DNA of 42,799 nt from a virus. Shown here in pieces: positions 31,072 to 38,183 of this stretch. Location of the stretch: positions 1-42,799 of IMG/VR virus record IMGVR_UViG_3300037635_000132, one strand, 5' to 3'. How positions within the stretch are numbered: the stretch's first letter is position 1; each line of letters starts with the position of its first letter. A program made the position numbers and the translations under genes. A model generated the notes under the pieces. The model was not told where the DNA came from, searched no databases, and saw only the letters and a program-made list of their open reading frames with translations.

Positions 31072-31523
31072 TGGCATTTAAACTATCAAGTCGTAGCTTA
31101 GCTAAGATGGAAGGCGTAGATGAAAGCCTTGTGTCTGTAGTCAAACGAGCTATTGAACTAACCAAGGTAGACTTCGGTGTAGTGTACGGTATGCGTACAG
31201 TAGAAGAGCAAGAGAAGCTTGTAGCTGCAGGTAAGTCCCAGACTATGAAGTCTAAACACCTAGAAGGACGTGCAGTAGACCTTATGGCTTACGTGGATGG
31301 CAAGGGCTGCTGGGAGTTGAACGTATACGATGACCTCTGTGATGCAATGAAAGAGGCAGCTAAGGAACTTGGTGTAGCTATCAAGTGGGGTGCAGCTTGG
31401 TCAGAGGGTGACATTCGTAGTTACCCAAGCTCAGCTGAAGATGCTATGATGGCTTATGTAGATTTACGCCGTAGTCAAGGGCGCAGACCCTTTATTGACG
31501 GCCCTCATTTTGAGTTGATGTGA
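31071..31523 (+). CDS. Endolysin, M15-type peptidase
   Basis: This 150-aa protein has the zinc peptidase motifs of the VanY/L-Ala-D-Glu peptidase group: GMRTVEEQEKLVAAGKS, then SKHLEGRAVDLM (SxHxxGxAxD) and the final DGPHFEL. The enzyme cleaves peptide cross-links in peptidoglycan at the end of infection. It has no signal peptide and is coupled to the holin gene by a one-base TAATG overlap, so release depends on the holin. Confidence 0.92.
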   Translation: MAFKLSSRSLAKMEGVDESLVSVVKRAIELTKVDFGVVYGMRTVEEQEKLVAAGKSQTMKSKHLEGRAVDLMAYVDGKGCWELNVYDDLCDAMKEAAKELGVAIKWGAAWSEGDIRSYPSSAEDAMMAYVDLRRSQGRRPFIDGPHFELM

Positions 31524-31524
31524 T

Positions 31525-31809
31525 ATGGCTACAACTAAAGACGTAGAGCGTTTACCTAGTGGTAAGTTGAAGTACCGGGGTGAGACATACCCTGGTTACA
31601 ACAAACCTAAGAAGACTCCAGGTGGGTCTAAGAAGAGTGCTGTCTTAGCTAAGAAGGGTGACCAAGTAAAGGTTGTACGGTTCGGTGACCCTAACATGTC
31701 TATTAAGAAGGACAACCCAGAGCGCCGTAAGAACTTCAGAGCTAGACACAGTTGTGATACAGCTACAGATAAGTTCACTGCACGTTACTGGTCCTGTAAG
31801 GCTTGGTAG
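31525..31809 (+). CDS. Conserved basic marine-phage protein (94 aa)
   Basis: This protein is rich in Lys and Gly with a conserved C-terminus SIKKDNPERRKNFRARHSCDTATDK, ending in ARYWSCKAW. Proteins with the K-(D/E)-(N/H)-P...R-x-x-F-x-A/S-R-H-x-C...YWSCK-x-W pattern recur in marine phages and in some algal viruses. Two cysteines and His could bind zinc. The function is unknown; a DNA- or capsid-associated role is plausible from its charge and from the neighbours. Confidence 0.8.
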   Translation: MATTKDVERLPSGKLKYRGETYPGYNKPKKTPGGSKKSAVLAKKGDQVKVVRFGDPNMSIKKDNPERRKNFRARHSCDTATDKFTARYWSCKAW

Positions 31810-31810
31810 T

Positions 31811-31999
31811 ATGTGGTTGGCTATAGTAATGATATGTACTCAGCCTGATGTTTCTTCTTGTCAAGTTACGGCAAAGAATGATAAGCTTTTTACTAGTGAG
31901 CAATCCTGTAAGATAGAAGCTAAAACAGTGTCTGACTTGGTAGCAAGTAGAGGTGCTTACTCTAAGTGGGGGTGCTTTAAGATAGGAGAGGAAGCCTAA
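31811..31999 (+). CDS. Small protein with signal-like N-terminus (62 aa)
   Basis: ATG 31811 follows the upstream TAG by one base. The product starts MWLAIVMICTQPDVSSC, a short hydrophobic leader, then has two further cysteines (EQSCKIEAK and KWGCFKIGEEA). The spacing of cysteines suggests a disulfide in the periplasm. Its layout is like the 59-aa early protein at 22525-22704. Function unknown. Confidence 0.75.
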   Translation: MWLAIVMICTQPDVSSCQVTAKNDKLFTSEQSCKIEAKTVSDLVASRGAYSKWGCFKIGEEA

Positions 32000-32172
32000 T
32001 GGCTAAGTCAACAGTAAATGCAGCAGGTAACTACACTAAGCCTACCATGCGTAAGAACCTCGTAGCTAAAGTAAAGGCTGGCAGTAAGGGTGGTAAGCCC
32101 GGTCAGTGGTCAGCACGTAAGGCTCAGATGGTAGCTAAGCAGTATAAAGCTAAGGGTGGAGGATACAAGTAA
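31999..32172 (+). CDS. Conserved basic marine-phage protein (57 aa)
   Basis: The frame runs from ATG 31999 (TAATG overlap, SD GGAGAGGAAG) to TAA 32172. The sequence MAKSTVNAAGNYTKPTMRKN...KAGSKGGKPGQWSARKAQ...KQYKAKGGGYK is a pattern I recognise from many marine phages and cyanophages. It is extremely rich in Lys and Gly. It probably binds nucleic acid or packs in the head; the role is not established. Confidence 0.85.
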   Translation: MAKSTVNAAGNYTKPTMRKNLVAKVKAGSKGGKPGQWSARKAQMVAKQYKAKGGGYK

Positions 32173-32363
32173 TGAAGGGCGTTAAGCATTACCTTAGGGA
32201 TGGTACTCTCTACACAGGTAAAACTCACAAGCATTCAGATGGCACTGTTATGACAGGCGCTCGTATGTCTAAGACAGCTAAGAAGCTTTATCACTACAAA
32301 GATCTGAGTAAAACAGCAAAGGCTAAAGCAGATGGCGCTAGCAAAAAGTCAAAAAAGTCTTAA
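32172..32363 (+). CDS. Conserved basic phage protein (63 aa)
   Basis: The sequence MKGVKHYLRDGTLYTGKTHKHSDGTVMTG...AKKLYHYKDLSKTAKAKA is another small basic protein typical of this cluster in marine phages. The C-terminus is KKSKKS. It starts in a TAATG overlap and shares 32 nt with the next gene in a second frame. Confidence 0.8.
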   Translation: MKGVKHYLRDGTLYTGKTHKHSDGTVMTGARMSKTAKKLYHYKDLSKTAKAKADGASKKSKKS

Positions 32364-32586
32364 GAAGTGGGGCAACGAGAAGTGGGGTACTAAGTCAGGT
32401 AAGCCCTCTACTCAAGGTAAGAAAGCTACAGGTGAGCGTTACCTCCCTAAGAAAGCTAGGGATGCCTTATCTCCTGCAGAGTATAAAGCTACAAGTGCAG
32501 CCAAGCGTAAAGGTACTAAGGCAGGTAAACAATTTGTAGCCCAGCCAAAGAAGATAGCTAAGAAGACAGCTAAGTATAGAACTTAA
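32332..32586 (+). CDS. Basic protein with KW..W..SGK..TQG...GERYLP motif (84 aa)
   Basis: SLKKWGNEKWGTKSGKPSTQ is followed by GKKATGERYLPKKARDALSP and a tail of lysines (QPKKIAKKTAKYRT). The motif KW-x-x-(Q/E)-x-W-x-T-x-SGK-x-S-x-x-G-x-x-A-x-GERYLP is widespread in marine phages and in some large algal viruses, where it is annotated as a domain of unknown function. Its charge suggests DNA or capsid-interior binding. Confidence 0.82.
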   Translation: MALAKSQKSLKKWGNEKWGTKSGKPSTQGKKATGERYLPKKARDALSPAEYKATSAAKRKGTKAGKQFVAQPKKIAKKTAKYRT

Positions 32587-32605
32587 CCTACAAAGGATTA
32601 CGATT

Positions 32606-32770
32606 ATGATGAACAAAGGTATGAAGGCTCTTAAGAAAGAAGCACCTGAAGTAGCTAAGAAGATGGGTTACATGAAGGGTGGTATGACTAAGAAGAAGAT
32701 GGGCTACAACAAGGGTGGCATGTGTGGTGCTTCGATGCCAGCAGAACGTCCTATGAAGAAGACTACCTAA
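32606..32770 (+). CDS. Small Lys/Met/Gly-rich protein (54 aa) with GYxKGGM repeats
   Basis: ATG 32606 (a second ATG follows) to TAA 32770. The product has two copies of a glycine motif: GYMKGGMTKKK and GYNKGGMCGASMP, ending AERPMKKTT. The same Y-x-K/E-GG motif occurs in the large virion proteins at 719 and 39887. The stop overlaps the next ATG as TAATG, and AAAGGA lies upstream as SD. Confidence 0.8.
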   Translation: MMNKGMKALKKEAPEVAKKMGYMKGGMTKKKMGYNKGGMCGASMPAERPMKKTT

Positions 32771-33126
32771 TGAAGTATTACCACAAGTATAAAGAAGCCC
32801 TTGAGGCTGCTGGCTACACTGTAGATGAGCACGGGTACGTTTGGGACGCTATGGGAAACCAGTCTGCAGGTGAAGACAACTACGGTAACGTGCAGAGCAA
32901 AGACTCTAATGTTACTGAAATCTGTCGTACAGCTGATGCTTCACCTTCACCTAAAGCGAAACCCGCTAAAAAGAAAGCTAAGAAGGTAGAGGTAAAACAG
33001 GATAAAACTCTTGAAGTGGTGCGAGCACGTGATGCGGATGGACATTTCATTGCTGATGACCCCAGTACTCCTGATGTGAATGAAGCTTGGGTAGTTAAAA
33101 CGGCTAAGAAGGTTATTAAAAAGTAA
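32770..33126 (+). CDS. Conserved phage protein with DADGHFIADDPSTP motif (118 aa)
   Basis: I start at ATG 32770, in the TAATG overlap, instead of the longer frame from 32722 that would cross the previous gene. The N-terminus MKYYHKYKEALEAAGYTVDEHGY is followed by a lysine-rich linker (KAKPAKKKAKKVEVK). The C-terminal motif VVRARDADGHFIADDPSTPDVNEAWV is a conserved tail seen in marine phage proteins. Probably virion-associated; function unknown. Confidence 0.8.
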   Translation: MKYYHKYKEALEAAGYTVDEHGYVWDAMGNQSAGEDNYGNVQSKDSNVTEICRTADASPSPKAKPAKKKAKKVEVKQDKTLEVVRARDADGHFIADDPSTPDVNEAWVVKTAKKVIKK

Positions 33127-33491
33127 TGTCTAACTCCTCAACAGTCAAGTACGTTACGAAGTCTGTGGATGTTTCATCTACTAGCTCATCATCCCCTGAT
33201 GACTTGTATGTATGCCCTAACAACTTTGTATGCTTAGTTAAGTTCCTACACTTATCTAACAGTACAGCTAACAACAAAAAGATTAGCGTGTACTGGTATG
33301 AGGCTGCTACGACTACGCATCACTACATTGTAGACCACTTTGCATCTCCCGCTAATACTATGGAGGAAGTAGTGCAGGGCGGTGCTTATATTGCGTTGAT
33401 GCCAGGAGATAAGCTACAATGCTTTGCTGAGACAGCAGGGACTCATCACGTTACTATGTCAGGTGAAGAGATTTATACTCCTATATCATAA
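33126..33491 (+). CDS. Beta-rich virion-type protein (121 aa)
   Basis: The sequence has alternating hydrophobic residues, typical of a beta sandwich: VCLVKFLHLSNSTANNKKISVYWYEA, then AYIALMPGDKLQCFAETAGTHHVTMSGEEI. Small proteins with this GG-x-Y-I-x-L-x-PGD-x-L pattern in structural regions are annotated as head decoration or neck proteins in related phages. The exact role is inferred. ATG overlaps the preceding stop (TAATG). Confidence 0.75.
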   Translation: MSNSSTVKYVTKSVDVSSTSSSSPDDLYVCPNNFVCLVKFLHLSNSTANNKKISVYWYEAATTTHHYIVDHFASPANTMEEVVQGGAYIALMPGDKLQCFAETAGTHHVTMSGEEIYTPIS

Positions 33492-33579
33492 CGGGTATTC
33501 CAACATAGCAGTTCTATATTAGACTGTTTTGTAGTATAACTGTACATGCCAAGAACGGCATAACACAGGAGACTACATA
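33492..33579 (+). promoter_or_regulatory. Leader region of the DUF1127 gene with a small hairpin
   Basis: A TATAAC hexamer lies at 33535-33540 without a recognisable -35. A short inverted repeat ATGCC-AAGAAC-GGCAT (33546-33561) follows. The word TGTACATGC at 33541-33549 also occurs in the leader of the capsid gene (42428-42436). SD CAGGAG is near the end. A separate promoter is possible but weakly supported. Confidence 0.4.
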
Positions 33580-33819
33580 ATGTACTTAACATACGACTAC
33601 CCAAGCCAGTTTAAAATTGCAGTAACTACCTCAATCAAACGTACCTTTAAAGCAGTGACTAAGTTCCTTGCTTCTATTGGTACTTCACTTGCAAAAGCAC
33701 AGCAGATGAGAGCTGACTTCTGGTTACTTAACAACATGAGTGACAAACAACTAAAAGACATCGGTATTACCCGTGGTGAAATTAAACAACGGTTCTACGG
33801 TACAGATAGTCAAACATAA
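33580..33819 (+). CDS. DUF1127 domain protein (79 aa)
   Basis: After a basic, amphipathic N-terminal half (IKRTFKAVTKFLASIGTSLAKAQQ) the C-terminal 35 residues (RADFWLLNNMSDKQLKDIGITRGEIKQRF) match DUF1127, with the L-x-x-(M/L)-(S/D)-D-x-x-L-x-DIG-(I/L)-xR core. DUF1127 proteins are abundant in alphaproteobacteria, and at least one (CcaF1 of Rhodobacter) binds RNA and alters RNA turnover. A phage copy is therefore probably host-derived. It stands alone with an 88-base leader before the terminase genes. Confidence 0.85.
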   Translation: MYLTYDYPSQFKIAVTTSIKRTFKAVTKFLASIGTSLAKAQQMRADFWLLNNMSDKQLKDIGITRGEIKQRFYGTDSQT

Positions 33820-33831
33820 GAAAGCAGTGTA

Positions 33832-34206
33832 ATGGCACGACAACTTACAGAGAATCAAGTTAAGTTCTTAGAGGTACTCTTCGATGAGGCTGGCGGTGAC
33901 GTAGTGAAAGCTAAGAAGCTTGCTGGCTACAGTGATAACACTCCTACAAGACTTATCATTGATTCTCTTAAGGATGAGATCTTTGACGGTACTAAGACGT
34001 ACATGGCACGTATTGGTCCTAAGGCAGCTGTAGCTTTCGGTCAGGCTCTTGTAGATCCTACAGAGCTTGGCGTGAAAGAGAAGATGTCTGCAGCCAAAGA
34101 AGTACTTGATCGTGCAGGCATTGTAAAGACAGAGCGAGTAGAAGTAAAAGCGTCAGGTGGCTTATTCATTCTACCGCCTAAAGAGCAAGATGAAACGAGT
34201 AACTAA
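33832..34206 (+). CDS. terS: Terminase small subunit
   Basis: This 124-aa protein begins MARQLTENQVKFLEVLFDEAGGDVVKAKKLAGYSDNTP, a helix-turn-helix typical of small terminases (the ...A-x-x-LAGYS... turn). It goes on with ARIGPKAAVAFGQALVDPTELGVKEKMSAAKEVLDRAG and ends in a short tail. It would recognise the packaging site and recruit the large subunit. The order terS, small gene, terL, portal supports this. Confidence 0.85.
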   Translation: MARQLTENQVKFLEVLFDEAGGDVVKAKKLAGYSDNTPTRLIIDSLKDEIFDGTKTYMARIGPKAAVAFGQALVDPTELGVKEKMSAAKEVLDRAGIVKTERVEVKASGGLFILPPKEQDETSN

Positions 34207-34636
34207 AACTAAAGAACGAGAGAGTATAGGCTACTGGATGTTGCCTAAGCCCGACTTTAAAGTAAAGAGATGGGAGAGAATCCCACGAGTATCTACCCAA
34301 GTCCCTTTCGGTTATGAGATAGACCCAGAGGATAATGACTGGCTAAAACCTATAACTAAAGAATTAGAGCTTTTAGTACTTGCAAAGAAGCACCTAAAGC
34401 AGTATAGTTACAGGGAAGTTAGTGCGTGGCTGTCCACACAGTCAGGTAGATACATATCACACATGGGGTTGAAAAAGCGTATAGATGTCGAAAGAAAACG
34501 TAAGTCACTTGCTTCAATTAAACGCAAGCTTGCCCAGCGGCTCGAAAAAGCGCTCAGGCAGTACGAGATCCTCGAAAAAGAAAGACTCGGTTACTACACC
34601 TACGAAGAAGAAGAAGACAGTACCCGCTCAAGTTAA
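34190..34636 (+). CDS. HTH-type protein between terminase subunits (148 aa)
   Basis: I start at ATG 34190; the frame extends upstream to 34157 but overlaps terS. The protein contains an HTH-like segment YREVSAWLSTQSGRYISHMGLKKRID followed by a long basic helix (ERKRKSLASIKRKLAQRLEKALRQYEIL) and an acidic end. It overlaps terS by 17 nt and terL by about 150 nt in another frame. It may be an additional DNA-binding packaging factor. Family not recognised with certainty. Confidence 0.75.
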   Translation: MKRVTKTKERESIGYWMLPKPDFKVKRWERIPRVSTQVPFGYEIDPEDNDWLKPITKELELLVLAKKHLKQYSYREVSAWLSTQSGRYISHMGLKKRIDVERKRKSLASIKRKLAQRLEKALRQYEILEKERLGYYTYEEEEDSTRSS

Positions 34637-36059
34637 ACCAGCAGAGTTTGATCCTCTAGTTGCACAGGAAGTAGTATTCCAGCCCAACCCAGGGCCACAG
34701 ACACAATATCTAGCGTCTAGTGAGAGAGAAGTACTATATGGTGGGGCAGCGGGTGGAGGTAAGAGTTACGCCACGCTAGCAGATCCACTACGTGACTTGA
34801 ATAACCCAGACTTTAGTGGCTTACTTGTACGTCACACAACAGAAGAACTTAGGGAACTAATACAGAAAAGCCAAGACCTGTACCCTAAAGCTATACCCGG
34901 TATAAAGTGGTCGGAACGTAAATCTCAGTGGACCACTCCTAGAGGGGGACGTCTTTGGATGTCCTACCTCGACAAAGACACAGACGTCATGCGCTACCAA
35001 GGGCAGGCGTTTAACTACGTAGCATTCGACGAGCTAACTCAATGGCAGTCACCCTATGGGTGGAATTATATGCGCTCAAGATTACGTAGTAGTTCCAAAG
35101 AGTTAGGCCTCTACATGAGGGCTACAACTAACCCAGGAGGGCCAGGACACTCTTGGGTCAAGAAGATGTTTATTGATCCAGCCCCGTCTAACACCCCTTT
35201 CTGGGCTACAGACATTGAGACAGGTGAAACCCTAGCGTACCCTAACGGTCACAGCAGAGCGGGTGAGCCTTTATTTAAGCGTAGGTTTATACCTGCTAGT
35301 CTATTCGATAACCCTCACCTAGCTGAGAGTGGCGACTATGAAGCAATGCTTCTGTCGTTACCTGAGCATCAAAAGAAACAACTACTTGAGGGTAACTGGG
35401 ACGTTAACGAAGGTGCAGCGTTTCCTGAGTTCAACAGGAATATACACGTTGTTGAACCCTTTGAGATACCTGACTCGTGGACTAAGTTCAGAGCGTGTGA
35501 CTACGGTTATGGTTCATTCACTGGGGTTGTATGGTTAGCAGTAACTCCCTCAGAACAACTCATAGTCTATAGAGAGTTGTACTGCTCTAAAGTCACAGCT
35601 ACAGACTTAGCTGATATGATACTTGAGGCAGAGGCTAGAGATGGAACTATACGCTACGGAGTACTTGACTCCTCACTATGGCACAACAGAGGTGATACTG
35701 GACCCTCACTAGCGGAGCAGATGAACATGAAGGGCTGTCGCTGGCGTCCTTCGGATAGATCAAAAGGCTCACGTATATCAGGAAAGAACGAATTACACCG
35801 CCGACTGCAGGTAGATGAATACACAGAAGAGCCTAGATTAGTGTTCTTCTCTACCTGTACAAACGTAGTAGCGCAGCTACCGTCTATCCCACTGGACAAA
35901 AGAAATCCAGAAGACGTAGACACAAATGCAGAAGACCACTTGTATGATGCGTTAAGGTATGGTATAATGACAAGACCACGTAGTTCTCTATGGGATTACA
36001 ATCCAGCTAAGGATCAACGCTCTGGATTTCAAGCTTCAGACTCAACATTCGGGTATTAA
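34485..36059 (+). CDS. terL: Terminase large subunit
   Basis: This 524-aa packaging motor has Walker A VLYGGAAGGGKSYATL (about residues 83-98), Walker B FNYVAFDELTQ (about 176-186) and the coupling TTNPGG motif. The RNase H-like nuclease has RACDYGYGSFTGVVWLAV (first Asp), YGVLDSSLW and AEDHLYDALRYG (last Asp). The first roughly 50 residues are Ser/Lys-rich and lie in the 150-nt overlap with the previous gene. No later start codon is available before the conserved region, so ATG 34485 is the best start. Confidence 0.93.
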   Translation: MSKENVSHLLQLNASLPSGSKKRSGSTRSSKKKDSVTTPTKKKKTVPAQVKPAEFDPLVAQEVVFQPNPGPQTQYLASSEREVLYGGAAGGGKSYATLADPLRDLNNPDFSGLLVRHTTEELRELIQKSQDLYPKAIPGIKWSERKSQWTTPRGGRLWMSYLDKDTDVMRYQGQAFNYVAFDELTQWQSPYGWNYMRSRLRSSSKELGLYMRATTNPGGPGHSWVKKMFIDPAPSNTPFWATDIETGETLAYPNGHSRAGEPLFKRRFIPASLFDNPHLAESGDYEAMLLSLPEHQKKQLLEGNWDVNEGAAFPEFNRNIHVVEPFEIPDSWTKFRACDYGYGSFTGVVWLAVTPSEQLIVYRELYCSKVTATDLADMILEAEARDGTIRYGVLDSSLWHNRGDTGPSLAEQMNMKGCRWRPSDRSKGSRISGKNELHRRLQVDEYTEEPRLVFFSTCTNVVAQLPSIPLDKRNPEDVDTNAEDHLYDALRYGIMTRPRSSLWDYNPAKDQRSGFQASDSTFGY

Positions 36060-36062
36060 AAT

Positions 36063-38183
36063 ATGGCAGACATAGAAGACGTAAACTTCGACACAGATGA
36101 AGTAGTAGCTGCAGAAGATGGTAGCGATAAACTCTTTGAGTCCGTTAACAGTGTAGTTAGCTTTGTTAAGGATCGCTTTAGCCGTGCAGAGGATGCTCGA
36201 CTTGTTGATGAAGAGCGTTGGCTACGTGCTTACCGTAACTACCGTGGCCTATACAGTACAGACGTACAGTTCACTGATACAGAGAAATCACGTGTATTTG
36301 TTAAGGTAACTAAGACTAAGACCCTAGCAGCATATGGTCAGATCGTAGACGTTCTTTTCGGTAACAACAAGTTCCCACTTTCCGTTGACCCTACAGTACT
36401 ACCAGACGGTGTAGCAGACGCTGTACACATTAATGTAGATCCTAACGCAGATAAAGCGGGTGAAGAGGGAAGGGCTGTCACAGAGAACGTAGCGGCCCCT
36501 ACAGCGCTGTTAGGCGATGACGGTAAGCTACTACCTGGAGAAACGATCATTGATCTACAGGAGCGCTTAGCGGGTCTCAAGGGTAAGTTGTCTCCTGTGA
36601 GTGATAAGATCATCGAAGGTGACGGTACTACTCCAACTACTGTGTCGTTCCACCCTGCGATGGTAGCAGCTAAGAAGATGGAAAAGAAGATCCACGATCA
36701 GCTTAACGAAAGCGGTGCATCTAAGCATCTGCGCTCTATGGCTTTCGAGATGGCGCTACTTGGCACAGGAGTAATGAAAGGCCCATTTGCTGTAGATAAA
36801 GAGTACCCTAGCTGGGGTGAAGACGGTGAGTACTCTCCGATAGTTAAGACTGTACCTGAGTGTAACCACGTATCTGTATGGAACTTCTACCCTGACCCAG
36901 AATCTACCTCAATGGATGATGCTGAGTATGCAGTAGAACGTCACAAGATGTCACGTAATCAACTGCGTTCTCTTAAAGGGCGTCCTTACTTTCGTGATGA
37001 GTCTATCGAAAATGCCATTGCTCAAAGCCCAGACTACGTGCGTAAGCACTGGGAAATGAAGATGGAAGACGATGACATCTCTGCTCAGTCTGAGCGCTGG
37101 GAAGTTATGGAGTTCTGGGGTTACGTTGACGTTGACATTCTTGAAGAGAACGGCGTAAAGATCCCTAAAGAGTTACGTGATCTAAACGAAGTAAGCTGTA
37201 ACATCTGGGTATGTAACGGTGAAGTACTACGTATGGTTCTTAACCCATTCAAACCTGCACGTATTCCTTACTACTCCACACCTTACGAGCACAACCCATA
37301 CAGCTTCTTTGGTGTAGGTATCGCTGAGAACATGGACGATACACAGACATTAATGAATGGCTTTATGCGTATGGCTATTGACAATGCTGCACTTTCTGGT
37401 AACCTTATTATGGAAGTCGATGAGACTAACCTTGTACCGGGTCAAGACATGAGTGTGTACCCAGGCAAGATCTTCCGTAGGCAAGGCGGTGCTCCTGGTC
37501 AAGCAATCTTCGGAACCAAGTTTCCTAACGTAGCTCAAGAGAACATGCAACTCTTTGACAAGGCTCGTGTATTGGCTGATGAGAGTACTGGCTTTCCTAG
37601 CTTTGCTCACGGTCAAACGGGTGTCTCAGGCGTAGGGCGTACAGCTTCAGGTATCTCTATGCTTATGTCTGCAGCTAACGGTAGTATCCGTAGTGTAGTT
37701 AAGAACGTAGATGACTACCTGCTTGGCCCTTTAGGTAAAGCTTTCTTCTCGTTCAACATGCAGTTCGACTACGATGAAACAATCAAGGGTGACTTGGAAG
37801 TAAAAGCGTCAGGTACTGAAAGCTTGATGTCTAACGAGGTACGCTCACAACGTCTGATGCAGTTCTTGCAGGTAGCGTCTAATCCTAACCTTGCACCGTT
37901 TGCTAAGATGGATTACGTCATTCGTGAGATCGCTAAGTCTATGGATCTTGACCCAGACAAGGTGACTAACTCTATGCAAGACGCAGCTATCCAAGCTGAG
38001 CTATTTAAGAAGTTCCAAGAGCAGAACCCACAGCCCCAACCTCAAGGCCCAGCGCCGGGTCCAGAAGGTCAAGCACCAGCGGGAGCTAACGTACAAGATA
38101 CTACAGGATCAGGTGGAGCGCAGATGGGTACAGGCACAGCGCCACAACCCGGTGAGCAAGGATTTAGTGGGAACGTAGCCTAA
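36063..38183 (+). CDS. Portal protein
   Basis: This 706-aa protein follows terL by three bases and matches large podovirus portals. Key stretches are FVKVTKTKTLAAYGQIVDVLF, HVSVWNFYPDPESTSMDDAEY (the FYPDP element), YSFFGVGIAENMDDTQTLMNGFMRMAIDNAAL and TASGISMLMSAANGSIR. The C-terminal 60 residues are a P/Q/G-rich tail (PQPQPQGPAPGPEG). The dodecameric ring serves as DNA gate and docking site for the terminase and tail. Confidence 0.93.
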   Translation: MADIEDVNFDTDEVVAAEDGSDKLFESVNSVVSFVKDRFSRAEDARLVDEERWLRAYRNYRGLYSTDVQFTDTEKSRVFVKVTKTKTLAAYGQIVDVLFGNNKFPLSVDPTVLPDGVADAVHINVDPNADKAGEEGRAVTENVAAPTALLGDDGKLLPGETIIDLQERLAGLKGKLSPVSDKIIEGDGTTPTTVSFHPAMVAAKKMEKKIHDQLNESGASKHLRSMAFEMALLGTGVMKGPFAVDKEYPSWGEDGEYSPIVKTVPECNHVSVWNFYPDPESTSMDDAEYAVERHKMSRNQLRSLKGRPYFRDESIENAIAQSPDYVRKHWEMKMEDDDISAQSERWEVMEFWGYVDVDILEENGVKIPKELRDLNEVSCNIWVCNGEVLRMVLNPFKPARIPYYSTPYEHNPYSFFGVGIAENMDDTQTLMNGFMRMAIDNAALSGNLIMEVDETNLVPGQDMSVYPGKIFRRQGGAPGQAIFGTKFPNVAQENMQLFDKARVLADESTGFPSFAHGQTGVSGVGRTASGISMLMSAANGSIRSVVKNVDDYLLGPLGKAFFSFNMQFDYDETIKGDLEVKASGTESLMSNEVRSQRLMQFLQVASNPNLAPFAKMDYVIREIAKSMDLDPDKVTNSMQDAAIQAELFKKFQEQNPQPQPQGPAPGPEGQAPAGANVQDTTGSGGAQMGTGTAPQPGEQGFSGNVA

